This document shows positions 1-8,056 of a stretch of 64,000 bases of DNA, one piece after another. The notes beneath the pieces were generated by a model. It did not search any database, was not told the DNA's origin, and was given only the letters and a program-made list of their open reading frames with translations. The stretch's first letter is position 1. Every line of letters starts with the position of its first letter. Source of the stretch: Myxococcales bacterium (lineage in GTDB: Bacteria; Myxococcota_A; Polyangia; Polyangiales; GCA-016699535); assembly GCA_016699535.1 (NCBI GenBank), contig CP064980.1, positions 3,170,001 to 3,234,000 on the forward strand. The letters are read 5' to 3'. The position numbers and the translations under genes are program-made.

Positions 1-1180
1 CCCGCGCAAGGTCGTAAATCTGAAAGGCAATGCCCTCCAGGGTAGCTCGAGCAAGATGTGCCCGCGACGAGGCCCGCGTTATTCCGGTAATCATACCGCG
101 CGCATGGGGATCCCAATGTGGCGCCCCAAGGCCTGTAAGCGCCGGGACAAACACAAGTTCGCCACTATCGGGAACAGAACTTGCCAGCGGATCCATCTCG
201 CTTGCATCCGATATCAAGCCAAGTCCATCACGTAACCATTGAACGGCGGCGCCAGCGATAAACGCACTACCTTCCAGAGCATAAGTCATCTCAGAGCCGA
301 GTTTCCAAGCAACCGTACTAAGCACGCCATGTTCTGATCGCAGGGGCTGCGTCCCAGTATTTACGAGAAGAAAAGCGCCGGTCCCATAGGTGCATTTGGC
401 ATCACCTTTATCAAAACAGGTCTGCCCAAACAAAGCAGCTTGCTGATCCCCCGCCATACCCGCGATGGGTGTTCCATCGGGCAGTGATTCTAGTCCGTTG
501 GTTTTTGCTAAATGACCAGAGCAGGCGGTTACCTCCGGAAGGATGGCTTCAGGCACAGATAAAAGCTGACAGAGCTCGCTGTCCCAATGGCCTTTGCCTA
601 TATCAAACAAAAGTGTTCTTGATGCATTGCTTGCATCCGTGATGTGAGACTTGCCTCCTGAAAGACGCCAGACAAGGAACGAATCAATCGTTCCGAAACA
701 AAGCTCACCCGCTCGTGCCCGACGAAGCAATGCTGCGTCGTTTTGAAACAACCACTGAAGCTTCGTGCCGCTGAAATAGGGATCGAGCAACAAACCACTT
801 CGTGCTCTGAACAAGGCTTCATGGCCCTCGGCCTTTAGCGCTGCGCATTGCTCAGCACTGCGTCTGTCCTGCCATACAATCGCGCGGTGAACCGGCAAAC
901 CGGAATCGCGTTCCCAAACGACGGTCGTTTCTCTTTGATTGGTAATACCAATGCCTGCACAATCGGCTGGCTTCAAGTCGCTCTTTTCAAAAAGCTCAGC
1001 CATGCAATCGCAAACACTTTGCCAGATTTCCTCCGCATCGTGTTCTACCCAACCTGGTTGAGGGAAATGCTGCGGAAACTCGCGATAACTCTTAGTGAGG
1101 ATTTGCGCTTGCGCACTGAGGGCCAAAACAGTTGAGCCCGTTGTTCCTTGGTCAATGGCTAGAATAAAAGGCTTTCCCAT
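1..1180 (-). CDS. glpK: Glycerol kinase, C-terminus cut by window edge
   Basis: Phosphorylates glycerol to sn-glycerol-3-phosphate with ATP in the cytoplasm, the entry step of glycerol use. I translated the minus strand from ATG at 1180. It opens with the FGGY-kinase phosphate-binding motif (AIDQGTTGS, residues 8-16), then GITNQRETTVVW, the glycerol-binding region WQDRR, and further in GDQQAALFGQ and GTGAFLLVN. About 393 of the usual roughly 495 residues lie in the window and I found no frame break. The short N-terminus before the Rossmann-like fold matches the family, so the start is secure. It is divergent from the cstA-like gene. A possible promoter lies immediately upstream and would give an almost leaderless mRNA. 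No glpF or glpD is visible in the window. Confidence 0.95.
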   Translation of the reverse strand, partial: MGKPFILAIDQGTTGSTVLALSAQAQILTKSYREFPQHFPQPGWVEHDAEEIWQSVCDCMAELFEKSDLKPADCAGIGITNQRETTVVWERDSGLPVHRAIVWQDRRSAEQCAALKAEGHEALFRARSGLLLDPYFSGTKLQWLFQNDAALLRRARAGELCFGTIDSFLVWRLSGGKSHITDASNASRTLLFDIGKGHWDSELCQLLSVPEAILPEVTACSGHLAKTNGLESLPDGTPIAGMAGDQQAALFGQTCFDKGDAKCTYGTGAFLLVNTGTQPLRSEHGVLSTVAWKLGSEMTYALEGSAFIAGAAVQWLRDGLGLISDASEMDPLASSVPDSGELVFVPALTGLGAPHWDPHARGMITGITRASSRAHLARATLEGIAFQIYDLAR

Positions 1181-1189
1181 ACGAGCTTT

Positions 1190-1219
1190 AGTATAAGGAG
1201 GACCCTAAAAAAAGCGCAA
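1190..1219 (-). promoter_or_regulatory. Possible sigma-70 promoter of glpK
   Basis: On the minus strand TTGCGC (1219-1214) and TATACT (1195-1190) are separated by 18 bases. The -10 box ends only nine bases before the glpK ATG, so transcription would start about three bases ahead of it and there is no room for a Shine-Dalgarno site. Inferred from consensus only. Confidence 0.4.
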
Positions 1220-1250
1220 CTCTTGGCAAAATTTCTGCTATGTCGCTGGA

Positions 1251-2975
1251 ATGACTGCTATCGGAGCGGCCCTCGTTGCTTTTTTCATCTACATCTATGC
1301 GTATCGTCGTTATGGCGGTTTTTTAAGCAGCACGGTCTTTCAAATCCGTTCTGAGCAAATCACCCCGGCCCACACATTGCGCGATGACGTGGATTTTGTG
1401 CCAACAAAACGAAGCGTGCTTTTTGGCCACCATTTTGCGTCGATTACCGGCCTTGCCCCCATGCTAGGGCCAGCCGTTGCAGTTATTTGGGGTTGGCTAC
1501 CGGCTCTGGTTTGGGTGGTGTTTGGCTCCGTTCTGATTGGTTGCGTGCACGACTTTTCTGCCTTGGTTGTATCGCTGCGTGCAGAAGGAAAATCGATCGG
1601 TGTGGTTGCCGAAGGGATCATGGGTCGCCGGGCTAAGACCCTCTTTTTGTTTATTATTCTTTTCGGGGTCGCGCTTGCGATGGGCGTTTTTGTGTTTGTC
1701 ATCGCGCAGCTTTTTTCAACCAAACTCACCCCGCAAAAAGCCGGATACCCACAAGCCGCCCTTCCATCGCTTAATATTATGGTCCTAGCAGTTTTGATCG
1801 GCTGGTTAAGTTTCCGCAAAGGCTACAGCGTACGAAAGCTCGTTGCCTTCGCGTTTCCAATCACACTCGCATCGGTATTTGCCGGCATGCAATGGCCGAC
1901 TTTTGGACTAGCTGAAAGTCTTTGGCCCAGCCCACTCACTTGGATTGCTTTGCTTCTTGTTTATGCACTTGCTGCATCCATATTGCCCGTGTGGTCGTTG
2001 CTGCAACCTCGTGATTTCTTAAATTCCTTGCTTTTGTATCTGGGTCTGCTTCTTTGCTATCTGGGATTCTTTTTGAGCGCTCCGGAGTTTCAAGCCCCGG
2101 CAGTGCGCTTTTCGCCACAAGGCGCGCCACCTCTTTTTCCTTTTGTTTTTATAATAATTGCCTGCGGTGCAGTCAGCGGCTTTCATGGCCTGGTATCATC
2201 TGGCACCACATCCAAGCAACTTGATAAAGCAGAGGACGCCAAAGCGATTACTTACGGCGGCATGATAGGAGAAAGTCTCTTAGGGCTGCTTGCTGTGTTT
2301 GCATGCACATGCGGGTTTCCTGATTCACAAAGCTGGGCGAAGCACTATGCAAACTGGAACTCTGCTCAGAGTTTAGCAACAAAACTGGATGCCTTTATTC
2401 AAGGCAGCGCATCGTTTTTGAATAGTGTAGGGATACCCACTGCGCTCGGCGCCACCTTCATGGCTGTCATTGTCGTATCCTTTGCACTTACAACCTTGGA
2501 TTCAGCAACGCGTCTGTTGCGCTACAACATCGAGGAACTTGCGAAGAATTTTGGTTTTCGCTCCCTGCAAAACCGTTTTGCTTCATCAAGCTTCGCCGTG
2601 TTTATTATCGGCGCTTTCGCTCTTTACAAGGTCGATGGCAAACCGGCTGCGCTTGCACTTTGGGAGCTGTTTGGCACCACAAATCAATTGCTCGCCGGTC
2701 TTACCCTTGTAACAGTCACGCTCTATCTCAAACAACGCAAATTACCTATAATCTACACGCTTGTTCCGGCCATTGTTATGATGATGACCACCTTAGTTGC
2801 CATGACTGAAAAACTTCTTGAGTTCTGGCAGGGACAAAAACTTTTGTTGTTTGTGGTTGGTGGAATTTTACTCGTCTTCGCTCTGTGGATATTGGTGGAA
2901 GGATGCCTTGCTTGGTTTCGCAAAAGCGATCAAGACCGCAACCTTAGTCTCGATGTGTTTGAAAAAAGCTCATGA
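1251..2975 (+). CDS. cstA: CstA-family carbon starvation / pyruvate or peptide transporter
   Basis: Integral membrane protein of the CstA family, whose characterised members import pyruvate or peptides during carbon limitation. The 574-aa product is hydrophobic throughout with many membrane segments. It carries the family's N-terminal blocks: the YIYAYRRYGGFLSS start, a region around DDVDFVPTKRSVLFGHHFASI, then GLAPMLGPAVAVIWGWLP and the G-V-HDF block near residue 95. It is shorter than the roughly 700-aa enterobacterial protein, as is usual for the shorter subfamily. The ATG at 1251 sits directly before the first membrane segment. An AAGGAGG at 1195-1201 is too far upstream to serve it. The gene overlaps the methyltransferase by four bases (ATGA), so the two are probably translated together. 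Confidence 0.85.
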   Translation: MTAIGAALVAFFIYIYAYRRYGGFLSSTVFQIRSEQITPAHTLRDDVDFVPTKRSVLFGHHFASITGLAPMLGPAVAVIWGWLPALVWVVFGSVLIGCVHDFSALVVSLRAEGKSIGVVAEGIMGRRAKTLFLFIILFGVALAMGVFVFVIAQLFSTKLTPQKAGYPQAALPSLNIMVLAVLIGWLSFRKGYSVRKLVAFAFPITLASVFAGMQWPTFGLAESLWPSPLTWIALLLVYALAASILPVWSLLQPRDFLNSLLLYLGLLLCYLGFFLSAPEFQAPAVRFSPQGAPPLFPFVFIIIACGAVSGFHGLVSSGTTSKQLDKAEDAKAITYGGMIGESLLGLLAVFACTCGFPDSQSWAKHYANWNSAQSLATKLDAFIQGSASFLNSVGIPTALGATFMAVIVVSFALTTLDSATRLLRYNIEELAKNFGFRSLQNRFASSSFAVFIIGAFALYKVDGKPAALALWELFGTTNQLLAGLTLVTVTLYLKQRKLPIIYTLVPAIVMMMTTLVAMTEKLLEFWQGQKLLLFVVGGILLVFALWILVEGCLAWFRKSDQDRNLSLDVFEKSS

Positions 2976-3778
2976 GCCTGCACCGGATTAAGGTTTTTGG
3001 CATGCCACCTTGGCTTGATGCTCAGCATTTACTTGGCGAGGGGACTTGGCATCGGCACAAATCCTATTGGCATAGCCAATTACACAGCAAGCAAGCAGCC
3101 GATGTGCAAGCACGTCTGCGCAACATGTGCATTGGCGGCGCTACGATTGAAACAGTCATCGAACCTGCCGTACCGCGGCAGGCCTATCGCAAAGCCCTGC
3201 ACGAGGAAGCCGTGCGCATGCGGAACAAGACGCCTCTTTTCTCAGAAGCTCAGGCTTGCCTTGATCGTGAATCCCGAGCCTTTATAACACCCGAAGCGCT
3301 TGCTCTTGATATTGGAAAACTTGCCACAGAACGAAGCGTGCTCGATGCAGGTTGCGGTGTCGGAAGCAATGCTATCGCTTTTGCGCGTGAGGGCTGCGCA
3401 GTCACCGCTCTTGAAAGTCATCCGGAACGCTTGGCCATGGCCATGGCCAATGCAAAAATCTATGGAGTCCAAGAGCTTATTCACTTTAAACAGTCTCAAA
3501 TCGATGCAAGAACACCCTTACCCCCTGCGGACATTCTATTTGTTGATCCTCCCTGGCTGGGACTTGAAAAAGAAAAAAGCAGTCTTACAGACTACCCTTT
3601 TTTAGAGCTCATGCTTGACCGATTTAACACCGAAAAAAAATGGCATGCCTTGTGGATTAAGCTTCCCATGCGTTTTGATTTAAGCTCGCTTGAAGGCTTT
3701 CGTCCCTTGGCTTTTTTCGGAAAAGGAAAAGGCGATTTTCGTCGAGTGAAGTTCCTACTATTGCAAAGCAGTCAATAA
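2972..3778 (+). CDS. SAM-dependent methyltransferase, Tgs1/RsmD-like with DPPW motif
   Basis: Class I SAM-dependent methyltransferase. The SAM-binding loop VLDAGCGVGSNA lies near residue 120 and is followed by the acidic strand end ALESHPERL. The catalytic-type motif DPPW is near residue 192 (ILFVDPPWLG). D/N-PP-Y/F/W motifs are typical of enzymes that methylate exocyclic amines of bases, and DPPW with this spacing resembles the RNA guanine-N2 (trimethylguanosine synthase-like) group. The substrate here is unknown. The N-terminal 100 residues are a basic extension of no recognised family. Its start overlaps the stop of the transporter gene (ATGA); a functional link to transport is not evident. 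Confidence 0.75.
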   Translation: MSLHRIKVFGMPPWLDAQHLLGEGTWHRHKSYWHSQLHSKQAADVQARLRNMCIGGATIETVIEPAVPRQAYRKALHEEAVRMRNKTPLFSEAQACLDRESRAFITPEALALDIGKLATERSVLDAGCGVGSNAIAFAREGCAVTALESHPERLAMAMANAKIYGVQELIHFKQSQIDARTPLPPADILFVDPPWLGLEKEKSSLTDYPFLELMLDRFNTEKKWHALWIKLPMRFDLSSLEGFRPLAFFGKGKGDFRRVKFLLLQSSQ

Positions 3779-3791
3779 CATTCTCTTATTG
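3773..3791. terminator. Small inverted repeat between convergent genes
   Basis: CAATAA (3773-3778) and TTATTG (3786-3791) form a six-base stem around a seven-base loop, between the convergent methyltransferase and TPR genes and including both stop codons. It is AT-rich and has no long T-run on either side, so its role as a bidirectional terminator is only a guess. Confidence 0.25.
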
Positions 3792-4883
3792 GATTTTCGC
3801 CGTGTAGTTCAAAAACAGAGCATGGGCTTGTTCGCCCGCCTGTTTGCGTAGCTCCGCAAGCTCGCTCGGATCTGCGCCCCTTTTTTCTGCCTTAGCCATG
3901 CACACCAAAGCCGCGACTTTTCGATTGCGAAAAAGCAGACTTCGAGCCAGAGCGCTGTACGCCTCCGCATCGTCTTTGCCGCTTGAAATCGCGCGACGAA
4001 ACAAACCAATTGACGAGCCTTGTTGCCCACCCCGAAAAGCATGGACACCGAGTGCATAGTAGTATTGACCAGCAGCCGGTAAATCTTGCACCCACTGAAT
4101 GGCCAGCCGGATTAACTCCTGCGGAACATGCTGTTCAGCGGCCTCACACCCCACCAAAGCTTCCGCCAAAAGAGCAAGCCCTTGAGCCAGCTGTTCTCGA
4201 TCGGTATCCGATAATTTTGCGCCACCGGGGGTCCGCAAAAGGCGTGCTAACGGAGCTGGCCAAGCGCCCAGCAACTCGATAACTTGCCCCATATCGCCGC
4301 TATCGAAAGCCGCTTGGGCCTCGGTAACTTTTGAAAGATCAAGCGATACTTCCGCCTCGCCGCCGCCCCTTTCAGTGCTAAGTTTTAAAGCATGGCAGAG
4401 CGCATCCCGAAACTCACCAACGCTTAGAATCTCCTGACTTCCTTCAATCTCAATAAGCAGTTCTGGCTCTGGCTCCTTGAGCGTGAGCTCAAGCACCTTC
4501 ATACCAAAGACCGACGCCATCAATAGAAAGGGAACTCCCACAAATTGTTGGACGTCCTCCCGATTGGGCCTCTCAGCGAGCGGTTCAAACTGCCCAGCCG
4601 CCACTAAAATAGGAGCAAGCAAGCGGTGACGGAATTCACTGAAGGTAAGTTCCTGAGTTTGCGGTTGTTCTCCGACACCAAATTCGATTACCGATGCTTC
4701 GGGAACAACCCGGTCCATCGTTATCGATGTGATGCGAACACCACATATAATCGAAAGAGCCGTGGTGTGATCCCCAAGAACTTCACAGACTTGCGCCAAT
4801 CCGGGGTTCGACTCTTTTGCCTTTTTAAACCAATCACGTGGATAAAGGTCTTCGAGACGAATAACTTTGGGAGCGTTCGCCAT
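3786..4883 (-). CDS. TPR-containing protein of unknown function
   Basis: Probably a cytoplasmic protein of 365 aa. The C-terminal third has TPR-like helical pairs (AGQYYYALGVHAFRGGQ, then DAEAYSALARSLLFRNR) with the A/G/Y spacing of the repeat. The N-terminal 200 residues, from about RLEDLYPRDWFKKA, match no family I recognise. The reading frame is open further upstream to 5057, but that part overlaps the sugar epimerase gene; the ATG at 4883 lies four bases after the epimerase stop and is the likely start. It is therefore the second gene of a two-gene minus-strand unit. It converges on the methyltransferase with only seven bases between them. Confidence 0.7.
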   Translation of the reverse strand: MANAPKVIRLEDLYPRDWFKKAKESNPGLAQVCEVLGDHTTALSIICGVRITSITMDRVVPEASVIEFGVGEQPQTQELTFSEFRHRLLAPILVAAGQFEPLAERPNREDVQQFVGVPFLLMASVFGMKVLELTLKEPEPELLIEIEGSQEILSVGEFRDALCHALKLSTERGGGEAEVSLDLSKVTEAQAAFDSGDMGQVIELLGAWPAPLARLLRTPGGAKLSDTDREQLAQGLALLAEALVGCEAAEQHVPQELIRLAIQWVQDLPAAGQYYYALGVHAFRGGQQGSSIGLFRRAISSGKDDAEAYSALARSLLFRNRKVAALVCMAKAEKRGADPSELAELRKQAGEQAHALFLNYTAKIQ

Positions 4884-4887
4884 GGGG

Positions 4888-5844
4888 CTACTGAGACCGT
4901 TCTCGATACCATTCGATGGTTTTACCCAAACCATCCTCCAGTTCGACATGAGCTTGAAAGCCCAAGAGATCACGCGCTTTGTCTGTATCGGGAATCCGCA
5001 AGGCAACATCGGGAAAATCCCAATCGACAAATTCAATCTTCGAGTTGCTTTTTGCAAGACTCACGACCAAACGTGCAAGCTGATAAATAGTCACAGTGCT
5101 TCGTGCATTGCCGATATTAAATGCTTCGCCAACGGCTTTGTCGCTTTGCATCGCCAGCAAAATACCTTCTACGATATCGTCGATATAACACCACGAACGA
5201 ATCTGATCTCCGTTGTTGTGAATCTTTATACTTTCGTTTCGTAGTGCCCGTGTGACAAATGCATGCACGGCTCCTTCGCCCACCTGACCCGGACCATAGA
5301 TATTAAACGGCCGGATAGAGCAGGCAGGAAGGCCATATTGCTTCCAGTAGTTGTGCGCCAGATGCTCCGTCGCTAGCTTGGAGACAGCATAGGTCCAGCG
5401 CGCCTCGCCGACTGCACCAAGACTGGTCACATCGGCCTCTCGCACGCGAAAAGCATAGGAGCCGAAAACTTCACTGGTTGAAAAATCGATAAAACGCTTA
5501 ACGTTACTTTGTTCCCGTGCTGCACGAAGAAGATTCATCGTTCCTAGCAACGATACTTCCATGGTGGTCACCGGATTGTTTAACACGGTGTCCACGCCTG
5601 CGATGGAAGCCATGTGCACAAAGTACTCCATTCCCTTGGCGGCCTCATTAACAACATCCGCATCGCGAACATCTCCAACGCAAAGTTCAATATTTGGGTG
5701 AGTATCCAGACCAGCAACCGCAAGTGCGTTGCGTCTCAAGTTGTCAAGCACACGAATATGATTGTCCTCAGCCAGACGCTTGCATAATGCTGTTCCAATA
5801 AAGCCAGCGCCACCGGTGATAAGAATCTTTTGTTGTTTCAACAT
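4888..5844 (-). CDS. NAD-dependent epimerase/dehydratase (nucleotide-sugar SDR)
   Basis: Extended short-chain dehydrogenase acting on a nucleotide sugar, in cell-surface polysaccharide precursor synthesis. The Rossmann motif GGAGFIG follows the start ILITGG, the catalytic SDR signature appears as S-T-S-E near residue 119 with Y-A-V-S-K (WTYAVSKLATEH) downstream, and RPFNIYGPGQ and the C-terminal RIPDTDKARDLLGF region are typical of UDP-glucose 4-epimerase and UDP-glucuronate decarboxylase relatives. The exact substrate cannot be told. The frame is open to 5886, but I prefer ATG 5844 because the nucleotide-binding strand begins five residues after it; neither start has a clear ribosome site. 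It is the first gene of the pair with the TPR gene. Confidence 0.85.
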   Translation of the reverse strand: MLKQQKILITGGAGFIGTALCKRLAEDNHIRVLDNLRRNALAVAGLDTHPNIELCVGDVRDADVVNEAAKGMEYFVHMASIAGVDTVLNNPVTTMEVSLLGTMNLLRAAREQSNVKRFIDFSTSEVFGSYAFRVREADVTSLGAVGEARWTYAVSKLATEHLAHNYWKQYGLPACSIRPFNIYGPGQVGEGAVHAFVTRALRNESIKIHNNGDQIRSWCYIDDIVEGILLAMQSDKAVGEAFNIGNARSTVTIYQLARLVVSLAKSNSKIEFVDWDFPDVALRIPDTDKARDLLGFQAHVELEDGLGKTIEWYRERSQ

Positions 5845-6015
5845 ACTTGCACAAGGAGTTAGCACGAACTGACGGCCCTGGTCCATTAATGGCTAAGCAC
5901 GACCGCCGAATGCGAGATTCCCACAGGCCACATCGCCGAAGGTGGTATTTCTAAGAAAAAATTGTGCGATTTTAATACTAGTTGCTCATATTCTGTGGGC
6001 AACTAATAATGAGGT

Positions 6016-6582
6016 ATGACCGACCGTAAAGCAGCTCCGAGTCCGCCGCCTGCGCCGCGAGCGCAGCACAGCGTTGAAATCGACGAGGACGAAGTCACTC
6101 TTAAGCCCCCTATTGCGGAAAAACTTAGCTTTGCACTGGAGCAACTCAGCAACAAATCGAAGCATAAAGCCTCTCTTTCTGAGGAAGTTCTAGCTAACCT
6201 CAGACGTCTTATTCAGCTCGCATCAACCGACCCTCGACGCGCACTGTGGTGGCTGTTTCCTGTACCAGGAAGCTACGCGAGCTACGCGCCCAGGAGCGCC
6301 GCCCCGCCCAGCAGTCCCTTTGCAAGCCCATCGAGCGTGCTCCCCACAGCAGTGGCCTATGCCCTCTTGCTCCGCCAGGTTCATGCCTTTGCCGACGCAA
6401 TTCCAACGGCGCTAGCCGTTATCGCACAAGCACGAAAAGTCGACGATAAGCGTAGAGAAATCGCTGCCTTACATGTCCTTGCGGATGCCTATTCGGGCTT
6501 GGGCCTCGGTTTTGAAGCGCAAAAATTCTCTGACTGCGCCGATTTATTGCAGCGAAAGTTGACGAAAGTAGAAGCTTCCTAA
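6016..6582 (+). CDS. Hypothetical protein with TPR-like C-terminus
   Basis: A 188-aa protein I do not recognise. Residues 1-30 are Pro/Ala-rich and acidic (APSPPPAPRA, then EIDEDE) and probably disordered. A Pro/Ser-rich linker occupies about residues 80-108. The C-terminal 75 residues are helical and resemble one to two degenerate TPR units (ALHVLADAYSGLGLGFEAQKF). The ATG at 6016 follows an AATGAGGT stretch that can serve as a weak ribosome site. It reads toward the glycoside-hydrolase lipoprotein gene 11 bases downstream and may be cotranscribed with it. Confidence 0.55.
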   Translation: MTDRKAAPSPPPAPRAQHSVEIDEDEVTLKPPIAEKLSFALEQLSNKSKHKASLSEEVLANLRRLIQLASTDPRRALWWLFPVPGSYASYAPRSAAPPSSPFASPSSVLPTAVAYALLLRQVHAFADAIPTALAVIAQARKVDDKRREIAALHVLADAYSGLGLGFEAQKFSDCADLLQRKLTKVEAS

Positions 6583-6593
6583 ACACTAGATAC

Positions 6594-7853
6594 GTGGGAG
6601 AACTTTACAGGGTAAGATATTGTAATCCATTGTGTTTTTTGACATGCGTGGTATCGACTCTTCTCGCGCCAGCTTGCGTCACCACCAAGCCGACAGCCCA
6701 CCCTCAAAACATTAACACCGACGCAGCAACTCGCAGGTACCCTCCAGAAGCCAGCGGCGAACGCGCCGATTTTTCAACCCGCACGACATCGTTTGTTGAT
6801 CCCGTCAGTCCCGCTGGGCAACGTGCACAAGGCATTTATCTTACCGGGCCGCTCATCCGACGCTACAAGACTGCGAAACGAATCGCTCAGCTTGCCAAGC
6901 AATCCCATGCCAACGCCGTCGTGATTGACATGAAAGACGATCAAGGACGTGTGTTCTTTCCGACTAAGATCGCAGAACTCCAACGGCAACGCGTCAATCA
7001 TATCGAAAACCCTAAAAAACTTATTGCCGAGCTGAAAAAAGAAGGAATCTATACGATTGGTCGCCTGGTTTGTTTCAGTGATCCGAAACTCCCCTCGCGT
7101 GAACCGGAACGGGCCATTCTCGATACGCGCCAAAACAAACGAGACAAACCATGGGTGTCCTGGGGCAATGGAAGCACGTGGCTCAACCCTTGGCATCCGG
7201 CTAATCACGCTATGATTGTGCAAATGGCCAAAGAGGTGGCGGCGCTAGGCATTGATGAAGTACAGCTCGATTACATCCGTTTTCCAGTGGATCCGGGGAC
7301 ACGTTTTGCAAAGTATCCTTTTGAAAAACAAACGCTTCGACGTTTTGTCCTCAGAGACCTGCTACGCAAAGTCGATGAAAGCATCCGTGTACCGTTGAGT
7401 GTGGATGTCTTTGGTCTTACAGCTTTTCGCACGGGCGATCCAACGGGTCTCGGTCAATCCCTTGAAGACTGGACCGACTACGTCGAGATTTTCTCACCCA
7501 TGCTTTATACGAACAACATGAAGTCATGGGGACGGCATGTTAAAACGGCACGCGCCTTTGCACTCGTCAACGCCGGTGTGCGCCAGCTCCGTCAGCGTCT
7601 CGGGCCAGAACCTATCATTCGCCCTTTCCTGCAAGCCTTTGCTGCTGGAGCAGACTACTACAACGCCGATTTCATCTCCGAGCAAGTGATCGGCTCGCGC
7701 TTAGCCGGAGCTGACGGCTTTCTTTTTTGGAACCCCGCATCGAACTACGGAACCGTCTCTAGAGCCATGCGCCGATCGAAAAACCGCAGCCCTTTCCCAA
7801 TTAAAAAGCGCATGCAGCAACGAAGCAAGCTTTGGTCCAATAAAAGCAAATAA
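6594..7853 (+). CDS. Putative glycoside hydrolase lipoprotein (DUF4015 type)
   Basis: A 419-aa secreted lipoprotein. The hydrophobic segment FLTCVVSTLLAP ends in LLAPAC, a good lipobox with the acylated Cys near residue 28. The mature part carries the signature of the putative glycosidase family DUF4015/PF13200: GIYLTGPLIRR, the NAVVIDMKDDQG strand, LNPW, then GIDEVQLDYIRFP and, near the C-terminus, GADGFLFWNPAS. The acidic residues in VIDMKDD and the YIRFP block are plausible active-site elements of its TIM barrel. The start used is GTG 6594; a start slightly further in is possible without losing the signal. A clear terminator follows at 7881. Confidence 0.8.
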   Translation: MGELYRVRYCNPLCFLTCVVSTLLAPACVTTKPTAHPQNINTDAATRRYPPEASGERADFSTRTTSFVDPVSPAGQRAQGIYLTGPLIRRYKTAKRIAQLAKQSHANAVVIDMKDDQGRVFFPTKIAELQRQRVNHIENPKKLIAELKKEGIYTIGRLVCFSDPKLPSREPERAILDTRQNKRDKPWVSWGNGSTWLNPWHPANHAMIVQMAKEVAALGIDEVQLDYIRFPVDPGTRFAKYPFEKQTLRRFVLRDLLRKVDESIRVPLSVDVFGLTAFRTGDPTGLGQSLEDWTDYVEIFSPMLYTNNMKSWGRHVKTARAFALVNAGVRQLRQRLGPEPIIRPFLQAFAAGADYYNADFISEQVIGSRLAGADGFLFWNPASNYGTVSRAMRRSKNRSPFPIKKRMQQRSKLWSNKSK

Positions 7854-7880
7854 CAAAACAGTCTGCTTTTGGCCTAATTT

Positions 7881-7903
7881 AATGACAAAACTGTCATTTT
7901 TTT
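7881..7903 (+). terminator. Rho-independent terminator after the glycosidase lipoprotein gene
   Basis: AATGACA (7881-7887) pairs perfectly with TGTCATT (7892-7898) around an AAAC loop, and a run of T continues to 7903. It lies 28 bases after the stop of the lipoprotein gene and separates it from the giant TPR operon. Confidence 0.75.
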
Positions 7904-7966
7904 ACTAAATTCACGCCAATTCGCTAACCCGGCGTTAAAATAAGATGAGCTCACCTGAGTCGATGT

Positions 7967-7980
7967 GAAGGAAAGCCTTC
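7967..7980 (+). other. Small hairpin in the leader of the giant TPR operon
   Basis: GAAGG and CCTTC pair around AAAG, about 76 bases before the first giant TPR gene. It is too small and lacks a T-run to be a terminator. It may be a leader structure or chance. The rest of the 7904-8056 spacer shows no convincing promoter. Confidence 0.25.
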
Positions 7981-8056
7981 AAATCTCACACGAATATTCG
8001 CTACCATAGGCCTGTGGAGGAGCCCCATTCAGTTCGCACTCTAAGGCCGCAGCAAC

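Noticed and set aside
848..1135. Open frame on the plus strand inside glpK
   Set aside because: It is antisense to the intact, motif-rich glycerol kinase frame and shows no protein-like features.
1195..1201. AAGGAGG, a strong ribosome-binding sequence between glpK and cstA
   Set aside because: No start codon and open frame follow at a suitable distance; the cstA start is 50 bases on.
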